Source of the DNA: DTCV01 sp964641155
GTDB lineage: Archaea > Thermoproteota > Thermoprotei_A > Sulfolobales > NBVN01
NCBI GenBank assembly: GCA_964641155.1
Contig: CAZXJO010000005.1
Location: 68,790-132,789 of the forward strand
Direction of reading: 5' to 3'
DNA: 64,000 bases
Of this stretch, positions 50,508-58,858 are shown in pieces. Position numbers and translations under genes: made by a program. The notes beneath the pieces are model-generated. The model did no database searches. It saw only the letters and a list, made by a program, of their open reading frames with translations, and was not told where the DNA came from. The stretch's first letter is position 1. Each line of letters starts with the position of its first letter.

Positions 50508-51803
50508 ATGGCCGGGCTAATCGCGGTATCAGCTTTCGATGAGCTGTGGAGGGTGGGTAAGTACGTGTACTACGGCTTAATAGCATCTCAGAACAGAGGT
50601 CAGGACAGATACTTCGCAGCCATAAGTGATGGGAAGGAATTACATGTGTTCGAAGGCGATTTGAACCAACTTCAGTGGACAAATAACGCCCTCCTAAGTT
50701 CTTACGGACATGTGGGCATAGGAGGGGTTTTCACGTCAAGCGAACTCCGCAGCGTAAGATACACCCACGTAGGTGGTGATGGTATCGAATTAGCCATGAT
50801 TATTGACGGGATCTTAGATAAGCAGCTGACAAGCCTGGGTGCAGACTTAATAAAACTGATGAAGTCAGGGAACAACTTGGCGGAAGCCTTTTCTAAAGTA
50901 ATTGATAGTTGCTCCGGCGCTTACTCCGTAGTAGCTATGAGTAGTAGAGGTGAAGCAATTATTTATAGGTCACCTCCCGGGCTGAAACCCCTACATATAG
51001 GTGGCTACGGCTTCGACCTAGCCATAGCGGCAACAGAATCCGCACCTATTTCGATCCTTGGGGGTGACTTGAAGAGGGGTGTTAAACCAGGCGAGTTAAT
51101 ATACATAACCTCTGAAATCGTTAAATCGCTCAACCTCTACGATGTGGGGAAGCCTACCTTATGCGCGTTTGAGTACATTTACATGGCAAGACCTGACTCA
51201 ATCATGGATAACATCGACGTGTACTTCATCAGGAAGTCCTTGGGCCAGCAACTGGCAAGTAGGTTCGTACATGACGTGGACGTAGTTGTAGGAGTTCCCG
51301 ACACGGCGTTGCCATACGCCGTAGGTTTTGCCGCAGCGCTAGGTAAGGAGTTAGACCTAGGTTTCATATCAACAGGGACTAAAATGAGGACCGCAATTAA
51401 GGAAGACCCTAGGGACAGACTAGTAGGGATCCAACTTAAGTTAAATCCGATAAGGTGCGTCCTGAGCGGGAAGAGGGTTGCAGTAATTGATGATAGCTTA
51501 GTGAGGGGGGTGACTATGAAGAACGTAGTTCAGATCCTCAGAAATAAGTTGGGGGTTAAAGAAGTCCACGTAGTTATCGGAAGTCCTAAGCTAAGGTCCG
51601 GCTGCCCCTTCGGTATGGAGATACCCCCGAGCGACGAGTTACTGTCCGCAAACCTTGACGAGGAGTTGAGCACCAAATACATTGAGGCGGACTCACTCAC
51701 ATGGCTGACCGTGGATGACGTCATTAAAACGTTTAGCAGATACGGAGTCGGCATTTGTCTGAAGTGTTTCTTAAACAGCCAACCACTTGGGGGGTCTAAA
51801 TGA
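50508..51803 (+). CDS. PurF paralogue with inactive glutaminase domain
   Basis: 431 residues, three bases after purF. Same two-domain layout, but the N-terminus reads MAGLIAVSAF, so the catalytic Cys is Ala, and the glutaminase residues are lost: QNRGQDRYFAAI in place of QHRGQESAGI, HVGIGGVFTSS for HVRYSTSG, IDGILDK for FNGNIIN. The phosphoribosyltransferase signature VAVIDDSLVRGVTMK and all four Fe-S cysteine positions (LCAFEYIYMARPD, RSGCPFGMEIP, GICLKCFLN) are intact. The catalytic flexible loop also differs (STGTKMRTAIKED versus NRYVGRSFIMP). Likely a regulatory partner of PurF or an ammonia-dependent enzyme; function unknown. Confidence 0.88.
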   Translation: MAGLIAVSAFDELWRVGKYVYYGLIASQNRGQDRYFAAISDGKELHVFEGDLNQLQWTNNALLSSYGHVGIGGVFTSSELRSVRYTHVGGDGIELAMIIDGILDKQLTSLGADLIKLMKSGNNLAEAFSKVIDSCSGAYSVVAMSSRGEAIIYRSPPGLKPLHIGGYGFDLAIAATESAPISILGGDLKRGVKPGELIYITSEIVKSLNLYDVGKPTLCAFEYIYMARPDSIMDNIDVYFIRKSLGQQLASRFVHDVDVVVGVPDTALPYAVGFAAALGKELDLGFISTGTKMRTAIKEDPRDRLVGIQLKLNPIRCVLSGKRVAVIDDSLVRGVTMKNVVQILRNKLGVKEVHVVIGSPKLRSGCPFGMEIPPSDELLSANLDEELSTKYIEADSLTWLTVDDVIKTFSRYGVGICLKCFLNSQPLGGSK

Positions 51804-53281
51804 AGTTGGTTCTCGTAGGGGAAGGTAGTAGGGAGCATGCCTTAGCGCTGCTGTTGCGTAGGAGCACCCTCAACCCTAAAATTTATGTGCTATCCTCCTA
51901 CGTCAATCCAGGTCTTAAGAAAGTTGCCGAAGATAGTGGAGGACGGCTGCAAAAGTGCAACATTCTGAACCCCTACGACGTTCGGAGTAAAGTTAACGAG
52001 CTATCACCTGACATAATCATCATAGGTCCTGAAGAACCTCAATTCCACGGAGTGGTGGACGTCCTCAAGAATAGCGGCTACGCCGTTTTCGGAGCCACAC
52101 GTAAATTGGCTGAAATAGAGAAGAGTAAGGTCTTCATGAGAGATCTCATGTGGAGGTTCAGGATACCGGGTAGGCTGGCCTTTAAGGCGTTCACAGACGT
52201 TGATGAGGCCATGGAGTACGCGGAGAACGCCGGTGATGTCGTCATTAAACCTGCTAGGCAGGCAGGGGGTAAGGGAGTTAAAGTTGTGGCTGACCTACAT
52301 GCTTACTTAAGCGACGTAAAGTCGGAGGTACGTAGGGAGTACAGCAGGAAATTAGTCAGTGATATCATGTCACATTACTCAGACATCGATTACAAGTTAC
52401 TGATTGAGGAAAGGGTTGAGGGGGTTGAGTACACTTTAATGATGATAAGTGATGGATTTACGACGCTTCCACTACCGCTTGTTCAGGACCACCCGCACGC
52501 CTTCGACAACGACTTAGGCCCTGAGACTGGCGGTATGGGTTCTATTCAAGGCCCCGGATACTTACTACCATTTATAAATGATGAGGAATACCGGCAGAGC
52601 GTAGAGATAGTTAACTCCGTGCTTGGAGCTCTCCAATCTGTTGTTGATGAGAGGTACGTGGGGGCAATCTCAGGTCAGATGATGTTGACACCTATATGGG
52701 GTCCAACCGTAATAGAGTTCTACAGTAGATTCGGCGACCCTGAAGTAGTCAACCTAGTACACGTATTGGAGAGCGATTTCCTAGAGATTGTCGAGGCCGC
52801 GGTCAGCGGTAAGTTGGCTAGTATCAAGCTTAAGATACGTGATGACTTGGTCACCGTCGTTAAGGTCGTAAGTCCTAAGGGGTACCCAAATAACAGGAAA
52901 GCGGCTAGGGGCCACCCAGTAATCGTGGATGAGGATGTGATTGGGGCGTGCGGATGCGACATCCTGTACGGTGGTGTCGAACTAGGAGATGACGGCATTA
53001 AATATACGACTGGGTCAAGGATTGCCGCAGTCCTCTGCAGCGGCAATGACTACGACTCAGTAAGTAGAACCGCTAATAAGTGTGCCGAACTAGTCAGGTG
53101 TGGGGATGGTTGGAGCACCTTCTACCGTAGTGACATAGGGTCTACGTCTCTTATCAGCGAACGTGTAAGATTGTCAGAAATTGTTAGGAGCGTATACACT
53201 TACAGGTGGAGGAATAACTTGATGAGCATTAAAGTAGACTGGGTCCCAGGGAAGGGGGCTACAATATATGACTACCGATAA
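51800..53281 (+). CDS. purD: Phosphoribosylamine-glycine ligase
   Basis: 493 residues, longer than the ~430 of bacterial PurD. Makes GAR. ATP-grasp fold: VLVGEGSREHALALLLRRST, IIGPEEPQFHGVVDVLKNSG, VIKPARQAGGKGVKVVADLH, DLGPETGGMGSIQGPG, WGPTVIEFYSRFGDPEVVNL. Overlaps the PurF paralogue by four bases and purT by fourteen. Confidence 0.95.
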   Translation: MKLVLVGEGSREHALALLLRRSTLNPKIYVLSSYVNPGLKKVAEDSGGRLQKCNILNPYDVRSKVNELSPDIIIIGPEEPQFHGVVDVLKNSGYAVFGATRKLAEIEKSKVFMRDLMWRFRIPGRLAFKAFTDVDEAMEYAENAGDVVIKPARQAGGKGVKVVADLHAYLSDVKSEVRREYSRKLVSDIMSHYSDIDYKLLIEERVEGVEYTLMMISDGFTTLPLPLVQDHPHAFDNDLGPETGGMGSIQGPGYLLPFINDEEYRQSVEIVNSVLGALQSVVDERYVGAISGQMMLTPIWGPTVIEFYSRFGDPEVVNLVHVLESDFLEIVEAAVSGKLASIKLKIRDDLVTVVKVVSPKGYPNNRKAARGHPVIVDEDVIGACGCDILYGGVELGDDGIKYTTGSRIAAVLCSGNDYDSVSRTANKCAELVRCGDGWSTFYRSDIGSTSLISERVRLSEIVRSVYTYRWRNNLMSIKVDWVPGKGATIYDYR

Positions 53282-54512
53282 ATGTAGGGACTTCTTAGGC
53301 ACTCCGCTAAGCAGTTCCCCGGTCAAGGTCCTCCTTCTAGGCGGCGGTGAGATAGGTAAGGAAGTGGCATTAGAGGCACATAAATTGAGTTGTGAAGTTG
53401 TGGTTGTTGATAGGTATGATAACGCGCCGGCGATGCACGTTACGCATAGGAAGTACGTAGTGGACATGTTTGAGAGTGGCGCTATCAAAGATATAATCCG
53501 TAGGGAAAACCCGGACGTCGTCATACCTGAAATAGAGGCTATTAACACCCAAGCACTTAAAGAGTTGGAGTCCGAAGGCTATTTCATAGCGCCGAACGCG
53601 GAGGCGGTGAGGATATGCATGAACAGGATAGAGTTAAGAGACTTTATTTCTAAAACGTTAGGACTGCCAACAACCAACTACTTCGTAGCGAAAGATGAGG
53701 ACGAAGTTATCAGGGGATGTGACGCCGTTGGTTACCCATGCATCATCAAGCCTGAAATGAGTAGCAGTGGCCATGGGCATACGGTAATCTACGAACCGAT
53801 GAACGAGAAGTACTACCGCGAACTCTACATGAATGCGTTAAAGCACAGCAGGGGTCGTAGTCGCAGGGTGATTGTTGAGGAGTTCGTGAAGCTAGATGCT
53901 GAGTTCACGGTGCTGGCTTTCAGGTCCTTACGACCTAGCAATGAAGTCCGCACAGACGTCTTAGAACCTATCGAGCATTGGAGGTATGGTAAGTTTTACT
54001 ACGTTGAGTCGTGGCAACCTTCAAACAGGTCGGAGGGCATATTGGCTAAGTGTAGGGAGTATTCGGCAAAGATCGCCAACGCCCTGGGCGGTCTCGGAGT
54101 TTACGGTGTGGAACTCTTCCTCACCAGTGACAATAGGTTGCTGGTGAGTGAGGTAGCACCCAGACCACATGATACTGGGTTCGTGACACTAGTTACCCAA
54201 GACCTAAGCGAGTTCGCCATCCACTTAAGGGCGTCACTCAGACTTCCCATAGCTAAGGTTAGCTTAATATCCGCCGGCGCCAGCTACGCAATATATGCTG
54301 AAGAGGATGGCTTATGGGGGCCGAGTTACCATGGATTATGCGAAGTCCTGAATGTTGAAGGCGTCGACATAAGGGTTTTCGGTAAGCCATCAACTTACAA
54401 GGGTAGGAGGATGGCTGTCCTCCTCGCTAGGGGTTCTACCACAAACGAGGCAAGGGGTAAGCTGCACGAAGTAGTTAATAAGGTCCGCATTTCCCGGGGG
54501 AGTTGTTTATGA
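53268..54512 (+). CDS. purT: Formate-dependent GAR transformylase
   Basis: 414 residues. Formylates GAR using formate and ATP, avoiding folate. ATP-grasp: VKVLLLGGGEIGKEVALEAH, VVDRYDNAPAMHVTHRKYVV, PEIEAINTQALKELESEGY, EEFVKLDAEFTVLAFRS, VAPRPHDTGFVTLVTQDLSE. Together with PurP it makes both formyl transfers in this pathway formate-dependent. Confidence 0.95.
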   Translation: MTTDKCRDFLGTPLSSSPVKVLLLGGGEIGKEVALEAHKLSCEVVVVDRYDNAPAMHVTHRKYVVDMFESGAIKDIIRRENPDVVIPEIEAINTQALKELESEGYFIAPNAEAVRICMNRIELRDFISKTLGLPTTNYFVAKDEDEVIRGCDAVGYPCIIKPEMSSSGHGHTVIYEPMNEKYYRELYMNALKHSRGRSRRVIVEEFVKLDAEFTVLAFRSLRPSNEVRTDVLEPIEHWRYGKFYYVESWQPSNRSEGILAKCREYSAKIANALGGLGVYGVELFLTSDNRLLVSEVAPRPHDTGFVTLVTQDLSEFAIHLRASLRLPIAKVSLISAGASYAIYAEEDGLWGPSYHGLCEVLNVEGVDIRVFGKPSTYKGRRMAVLLARGSTTNEARGKLHEVVNKVRISRGSCL

Positions 54513-55534
54513 GTGGATGGAGTTACGCTAAGGCAGGAGTTGACCTGGAACTACATGGGAGGCTCCATAGAATAGCGTTGGAGTCTGCATCAAGGGTGAA
54601 TGATGTGGTGAGCCGTAGGTTGGGTGTGGGGTTCGGTGGCCTTGGAGGTTATTCATCGTGGATTGCCGTAAATAACCTGAGACTATCTGTACATATAGAT
54701 GGGGTTGGTACCAAATCGTTAATTGCCGACCGTTTGAGGAGGTATAAGGTTATTGGGTGGGATGCCGTCATAATCAACGTCAACGACGTCGTATGTGATG
54801 GTATAAGGCCCGTGGCCCTCGTAGACTACATCGCTATGAGCGAGCCTAACGAGGTGGCGTTCAAGGAAATCATGGAGGGTATTGAGGAAGCGGCTATGGC
54901 TAACGAGCTGTTAGTCCTGGGAGGTGAGTCAGCCATACTCACCGACCTCATCAAAGGTTTAGATGTGGTATGCGTTGTTCTAGGGATAAAGGAATTCAAT
55001 GACTCATTAAAGGCGCGTAAGAACGACTTAGTCGTCGGCTTGGAGAGTAACGGCATACATGCAAATGGCTACAGCCTGGTGAGGAAGGTTATAGAGACAA
55101 CCGTGGGCTATGACGCTGTCTTCGATGACGTGAAAATAGGTGATGAACTGCTGAAGCCGGTCGCAAATTACGGCCCCCTCATACTGGAGTCGCTGAGTAA
55201 GGACTTAATATCAGCTGCAGCACACATAACGGGAGGGGCCTTCAAGAAGGTTAAGAGGATCGTAGGACCGGACTTGAATTTAGTTGTTAAAATGCCTAAA
55301 CCCCCTAAAATATTTGAGATATTGATGGAGTTAGGTAATATAAGCACTTATGAGATGTACAGGGTTTTTAACATGGGTGTGGGTATGGTAGTCACTTTAC
55401 CCGAAGACAAGTTAAACGAGTTCGAATCCGTCGCAAATAAGCACGGAATCAACACGGTGGAGTTGGGCTATGTGTGTGAGGGTGAGGGAAAGATTATTTT
55501 AAACACGTACTACGGTGATTTGATTGAGTTCTGA
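54503..55534 (+). CDS. purM: Phosphoribosylformylglycinamidine cyclo-ligase (AIR synthetase)
   Basis: 343 residues. Converts FGAM to AIR. SYAKAGVDLELHGRLHRIAL, LGGYSSWIAVNNLRLSVHID, DGVGTKSLIADRLRRYKVIG, IINVNDVVCDGIRPVALVDY, SNGIHANGYSLVRKVIE, AAHITGGAFKKVKRIV. Overlaps purT by ten bases and purP by eleven. Confidence 0.95.
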   Translation: MFMSGWSYAKAGVDLELHGRLHRIALESASRVNDVVSRRLGVGFGGLGGYSSWIAVNNLRLSVHIDGVGTKSLIADRLRRYKVIGWDAVIINVNDVVCDGIRPVALVDYIAMSEPNEVAFKEIMEGIEEAAMANELLVLGGESAILTDLIKGLDVVCVVLGIKEFNDSLKARKNDLVVGLESNGIHANGYSLVRKVIETTVGYDAVFDDVKIGDELLKPVANYGPLILESLSKDLISAAAHITGGAFKKVKRIVGPDLNLVVKMPKPPKIFEILMELGNISTYEMYRVFNMGVGMVVTLPEDKLNEFESVANKHGINTVELGYVCEGEGKIILNTYYGDLIEF

Positions 55535-56621
55535 GTTCAGTGAACTACTTCGCGGATACGACTCAGGGAGGGTAAGTATAGGTGCTATAGCCAGTCACTC
55601 AGCCCTAGATGTCTTCGACGGCGCTAAGGATGAGGGATTTACCACAGTAGCTATCTGCGAGAGGGGGAGGGAATTACCTTACATAAGGTTTAAGGCCGTA
55701 GTTGATGAGGTTTTAATGCTTGACAAGTTCTCCGAGATAGTTAATGAGGAAGTCGTCAGAACTCTAAGGAAGTTGAACACAATCTTAATCCCGAACAGGA
55801 GCTTCTCAGTCTACGTAGGATATGAGAACATAGAACATATGCTACCTGTACCGGTGTTCGGTAATAGGTACCTACTTAAGTGGGAGGAGAGGGTGGGTAG
55901 TCACAGTTATTATCGACTACTCGACGCTGCAGGTATTAGGAGGCCTAAGGTGTTCGCGAGTTTTGACGAAGTTGACAGACCGGTGATGGTTAAGTTGCCT
56001 GAGGCAGCTAGGAGGTTTGAGAGAGGCTTCTTCATCGCTCATGATAGGGAGGATTGCTACAGGAAAGCTAGGGAGTTGATTAACGCTGGCATAATCAACG
56101 ATAAATTGTTGAGCGAGGCATCCATTGAGGAATTAGTTATCGGGGCCCACTTCAACGTCAATTACTTCAGAAGCATCGCACGAAATGATGTTGAATTATT
56201 AAGCATTGACAGGAGGATTCAGAGCAACTTAGATGGATTGATTAGAATTCCTGCCAAAGAGCAGCTCTCAATAGACGTACCAGTTAGGTACATTGAGGTG
56301 GGTCACGAACCAGCAACAATAAGGGAGAGTCTGCTAAATAAGTTGTTCGCGATTGGTGACTCATTCGTTAACGCTGCGGATAAGTTGGTCCCTCCAGGCA
56401 TTCTAGGTCCTTTCACCCTGCAGCTAATGGTCACACCGGACCTTGACGTGGTCGTCTACGACGTTGCGTTTAGGATAGGTGGTGGTACGAACGTGTATAT
56501 GGGTGTTGGGAGTCAGTACAGCAAGCTCTACTTCAGGAAGCCGGTCAGCATCGGGAGGAGGGTGGCTATGGAGATCAGGTGGTGCATTGATAGTGGTTGC
56601 CTCGATAAGGTGGTAACTTGA
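55524..56621 (+). CDS. purP: FAICAR synthetase PurP (formate-dependent)
   Basis: 365 residues. ATP- and formate-dependent formylation of AICAR, the archaeal replacement for the PurH transformylase. VSIGAIASHSALDVFDGAKD, ICERGRELPYIRFK, IPNRSFSVYVGYENIEH, PVMVKLPEAARRFERGFFIA, VIGAHFNVNYFRS and VVYDVAFRIGGGTNVYMG are PurP hallmarks. IMP cyclohydrolase, needed next, is not in the window. Confidence 0.95.
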   Translation: MSSEFSELLRGYDSGRVSIGAIASHSALDVFDGAKDEGFTTVAICERGRELPYIRFKAVVDEVLMLDKFSEIVNEEVVRTLRKLNTILIPNRSFSVYVGYENIEHMLPVPVFGNRYLLKWEERVGSHSYYRLLDAAGIRRPKVFASFDEVDRPVMVKLPEAARRFERGFFIAHDREDCYRKARELINAGIINDKLLSEASIEELVIGAHFNVNYFRSIARNDVELLSIDRRIQSNLDGLIRIPAKEQLSIDVPVRYIEVGHEPATIRESLLNKLFAIGDSFVNAADKLVPPGILGPFTLQLMVTPDLDVVVYDVAFRIGGGTNVYMGVGSQYSKLYFRKPVSIGRRVAMEIRWCIDSGCLDKVVT

Positions 56622-57970
56622 GCGTATGCCCACTGGAATTTAGGTACGGATCTGAGGAAATGAGGAAGATCTTCAGCAGGGACAATATGGTTAGGAAGAT
56701 GGTGGAGGTGGAGTTAGCACTTGTTAAAGCCCTTGAGGAAGTGGGCTTAATTCCTGAAGGGTATCACAACATGTTAGGTGAATGCGTACACCACGTAAGT
56801 GCTGAAGCCATAGATAGATATGAGAAGTTAGTTGGCCACGATGTGGTAGCTTTCATATCGGTCATTAACGAACTATGTGGTGAGGCGAGTAGGTACGTCC
56901 ATTACGGCGCGACGAGTAATGACGTAATAGATACCGTCTGGGCACTAATGATGAAGGACGCGATAGCCCTGGTGAAGGAGAAGTTAATCAACGTGATTAA
57001 ATTGCTCATAGATTTATCCCTGAAGTACAGCGACACACTAATGGTTGGGAGAACTCACGGACAGCATGCACTGCCGATAACCCTGGGATTCAAACTAGCC
57101 AACTACGTTTACGAGTTCTCCAACAGCCTCAGTAGGTTACAGGAAGCTGAGGCCAGAGTTGTTAAAGGCAAGATGGCCGGTGCCGTTGGGACTATGGCCG
57201 GTTGGAGGGGGAAGGGATTAGAAGTTGAGTCCAGGGTTATGGAATTATTGGGACTGAGACCGCATGAAATATCCACCCAGGTCGTACCAAGGGATGGTTT
57301 CGCAGAACTGGTAAACGTGTTGGCGATACTAGCTTCCCAGGCTGAGAGGTTCGGCATTGAGGTAAGGGAGTTGATGAGGCCTGAAATACGTGAATTAGCC
57401 GAAGGCGTGGGGGAGAGGGTCGGTAGTAGCACCATGCCTCATAAAGCAAACCCAGTTGAGTGTGAAAAGATCTCCGGCCTGGCCAGGGTTTTAAGGGGCC
57501 TAGTAATAACGGCCCTCGAAGACATCCCGCTATGGCATGAGAGGGACTTAAGCAATAGTAGTGCTGAACGCATCCTAATACCACACGCATTCATACTGGT
57601 GGATGAGATATTAAGTACCTTATACAAGGTGTTAAGCGGTTTGAGAGTCTTCCCGGAAAACATGCTTAGAAATTTAGAGGCAAGCAAGGGATTAATAATG
57701 TCTGAGTCTCTAATGCTTAAGCTCACGGACAAAGGGCTGAGCAGATACGAGGCCCACAAATTGGTTAGGGAAATAACGTTCAGAGCCGTGAAGAACGGTA
57801 AGGACCTCCTCTCAGAAGCATTAAGCAGTGTTGAAGTCCTCAAACACCTCTCACCTGAAGAGCTTCGTGAGGCATTGGACTTAAAAGGGTATTTAGGTAA
57901 TTACAAAGACTTGATTCAACGCGCCATCAGATATGCTGAGGCCCTAATACATAGAGACGAGCTCAGATGA
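56618..57970 (+). CDS. purB: Adenylosuccinate lyase
   Basis: 450 residues, TTG start overlapping the purP stop (TTGA). Acts on SAICAR and adenylosuccinate. RYGSEEMRKIFSRDNMVRKM, HYGATSNDVIDTVWALMMKD, MVGRTHGQHALPITLGFKLA and the signature loop GSSTMPHKANPVECEKI with the catalytic Ser. Last gene of the purine operon. Confidence 0.96.
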   Translation: MSVCPLEFRYGSEEMRKIFSRDNMVRKMVEVELALVKALEEVGLIPEGYHNMLGECVHHVSAEAIDRYEKLVGHDVVAFISVINELCGEASRYVHYGATSNDVIDTVWALMMKDAIALVKEKLINVIKLLIDLSLKYSDTLMVGRTHGQHALPITLGFKLANYVYEFSNSLSRLQEAEARVVKGKMAGAVGTMAGWRGKGLEVESRVMELLGLRPHEISTQVVPRDGFAELVNVLAILASQAERFGIEVRELMRPEIRELAEGVGERVGSSTMPHKANPVECEKISGLARVLRGLVITALEDIPLWHERDLSNSSAERILIPHAFILVDEILSTLYKVLSGLRVFPENMLRNLEASKGLIMSESLMLKLTDKGLSRYEAHKLVREITFRAVKNGKDLLSEALSSVEVLKHLSPEELREALDLKGYLGNYKDLIQRAIRYAEALIHRDELR

Positions 57971-57985
57971 GAACCGAGTGAATAG

Positions 57986-58123
57986 CCCTTACACTCGAAT
58001 CAACCCTTTTCGAAGCTGGAGGCGGGAACAGTAGCGGTGACGCCTAAGATGGTCGCAGTAATGAACGGTGAAATAGAGCAGGAATGCGTGAAGGAGATTG
58101 TTGAATCGATTAAAGCGCTCTAG
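57986..58123 (+). pseudogene. Possible remnant of a gene C-terminus after purB
   Basis: Open frame of 45 residues without a convincing start, ending at TAG 58121-58123: begins PLHSNQPFSKLEAGTVAVTP and ends with ECVKEIVESIKAL. It looks like a real protein tail (ordered alternation, charged helix) cut off from its N-terminus, but I cannot name the parent. The rest of the 57971-58387 gap shows only an imperfect inverted repeat GGGAGT (near 58192) / ACTCCC (near 58253). Confidence 0.25.
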
Positions 58124-58387
58124 GCCGAGGTAAAGGCTGTATCCAATGTAGAACCCTTAATTCGCGTTCGATTACGCTAAATCATCAGCTGGGAGTGGTT
58201 GAGACCCTAACAACGTGTGCTGGAGACTCTACAGACTTACTGGGTATGGCTGACTCCCCACCCCCATAACTCACATGGTATACGGGGGATCTGAAAAGTT
58301 ACCTCAAGGACTCATCAATTCTACCTAGGGCAGGGACCGGGCTTTATTTGAGACATGAATCTTAGGTACGTATAAGAGGGTGAGAGG

Positions 58388-58472
58388 CGCCGGGGGCGGG
58401 ATTCGAACCCGCGTGGGCGAAGGGCCCACCGGCTCTCCAGGCCGGCCCCTTAGGCCGCTCGGGCACCCCGGC
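58388..58472 (-). tRNA. tRNA-Ser (anticodon GGA)
   Basis: 85 bases on the minus strand, CCA not fully encoded (followed by CCT). Acceptor GCCGGGG/CCCCGGC, anticodon stem CCGGC/GCCGG with loop CTGGAGA (anticodon GGA), long variable arm GTGGGC...GCCCAC, T-arm GCGGGTTCGAATCCCGC. Lies 48 bases downstream of uS10 on the same strand, a familiar crenarchaeal arrangement suggesting co-transcription with EF-1alpha and uS10. Confidence 0.95.
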
Positions 58473-58520
58473 CCTGACAATTTTCAAATAACGGTTTTTA
58501 TTTTTGCTTAGTTTTTCGAG

Positions 58521-58832
58521 TTACCTAAGTACTTCTATCTCTATGTAGACGTCGTCCGGCACTCTAACCCTCATTAACTGCCTCATAACTCTTTCGTCAG
58601 CACTCACATCCACTATTCTTTTATGTATCCTCATCTCCCATTTTTCATACACTTTAGTTCCTTCGCCGTGCGGGGGTACTAAGGTGGGTATTATCATCCT
58701 CTTCGTTGGTAACGGCACAGGCCCTCTAACGTCGACTCCTGATTTCTTAGCTATATCTACTATCTGCGATACCACGTAGTTCAGATTGTTTACGTTAACG
58801 CTCCAGAGCCTTATCCTCACTTTATTTGCCAT
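58521..58832 (-). CDS. rps10: 30S ribosomal protein uS10
   Basis: 103 residues. VRIRLWSVNVNNLNYVVSQI, GVDVRGPVPLPTKRMIIPTL and GEGTKVYEKWEMRIHKRIVD match archaeal uS10. Located 26 bases after EF-1alpha, as in the archaeal str operon. Confidence 0.97.
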   Translation of the reverse strand: MANKVRIRLWSVNVNNLNYVVSQIVDIAKKSGVDVRGPVPLPTKRMIIPTLVPPHGEGTKVYEKWEMRIHKRIVDVSADERVMRQLMRVRVPDDVYIEIEVLR

Positions 58833-58858
58833 TAAGTTGCACCGCTTAAAGGCGTGCC

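Noticed and set aside
58192..58258. H/ACA-like stem (GGGAGT...ACTCCC) after purB
   Set aside because: Only six outer pairs, no convincing upper stem, kink-turn or ACA box at the right place.
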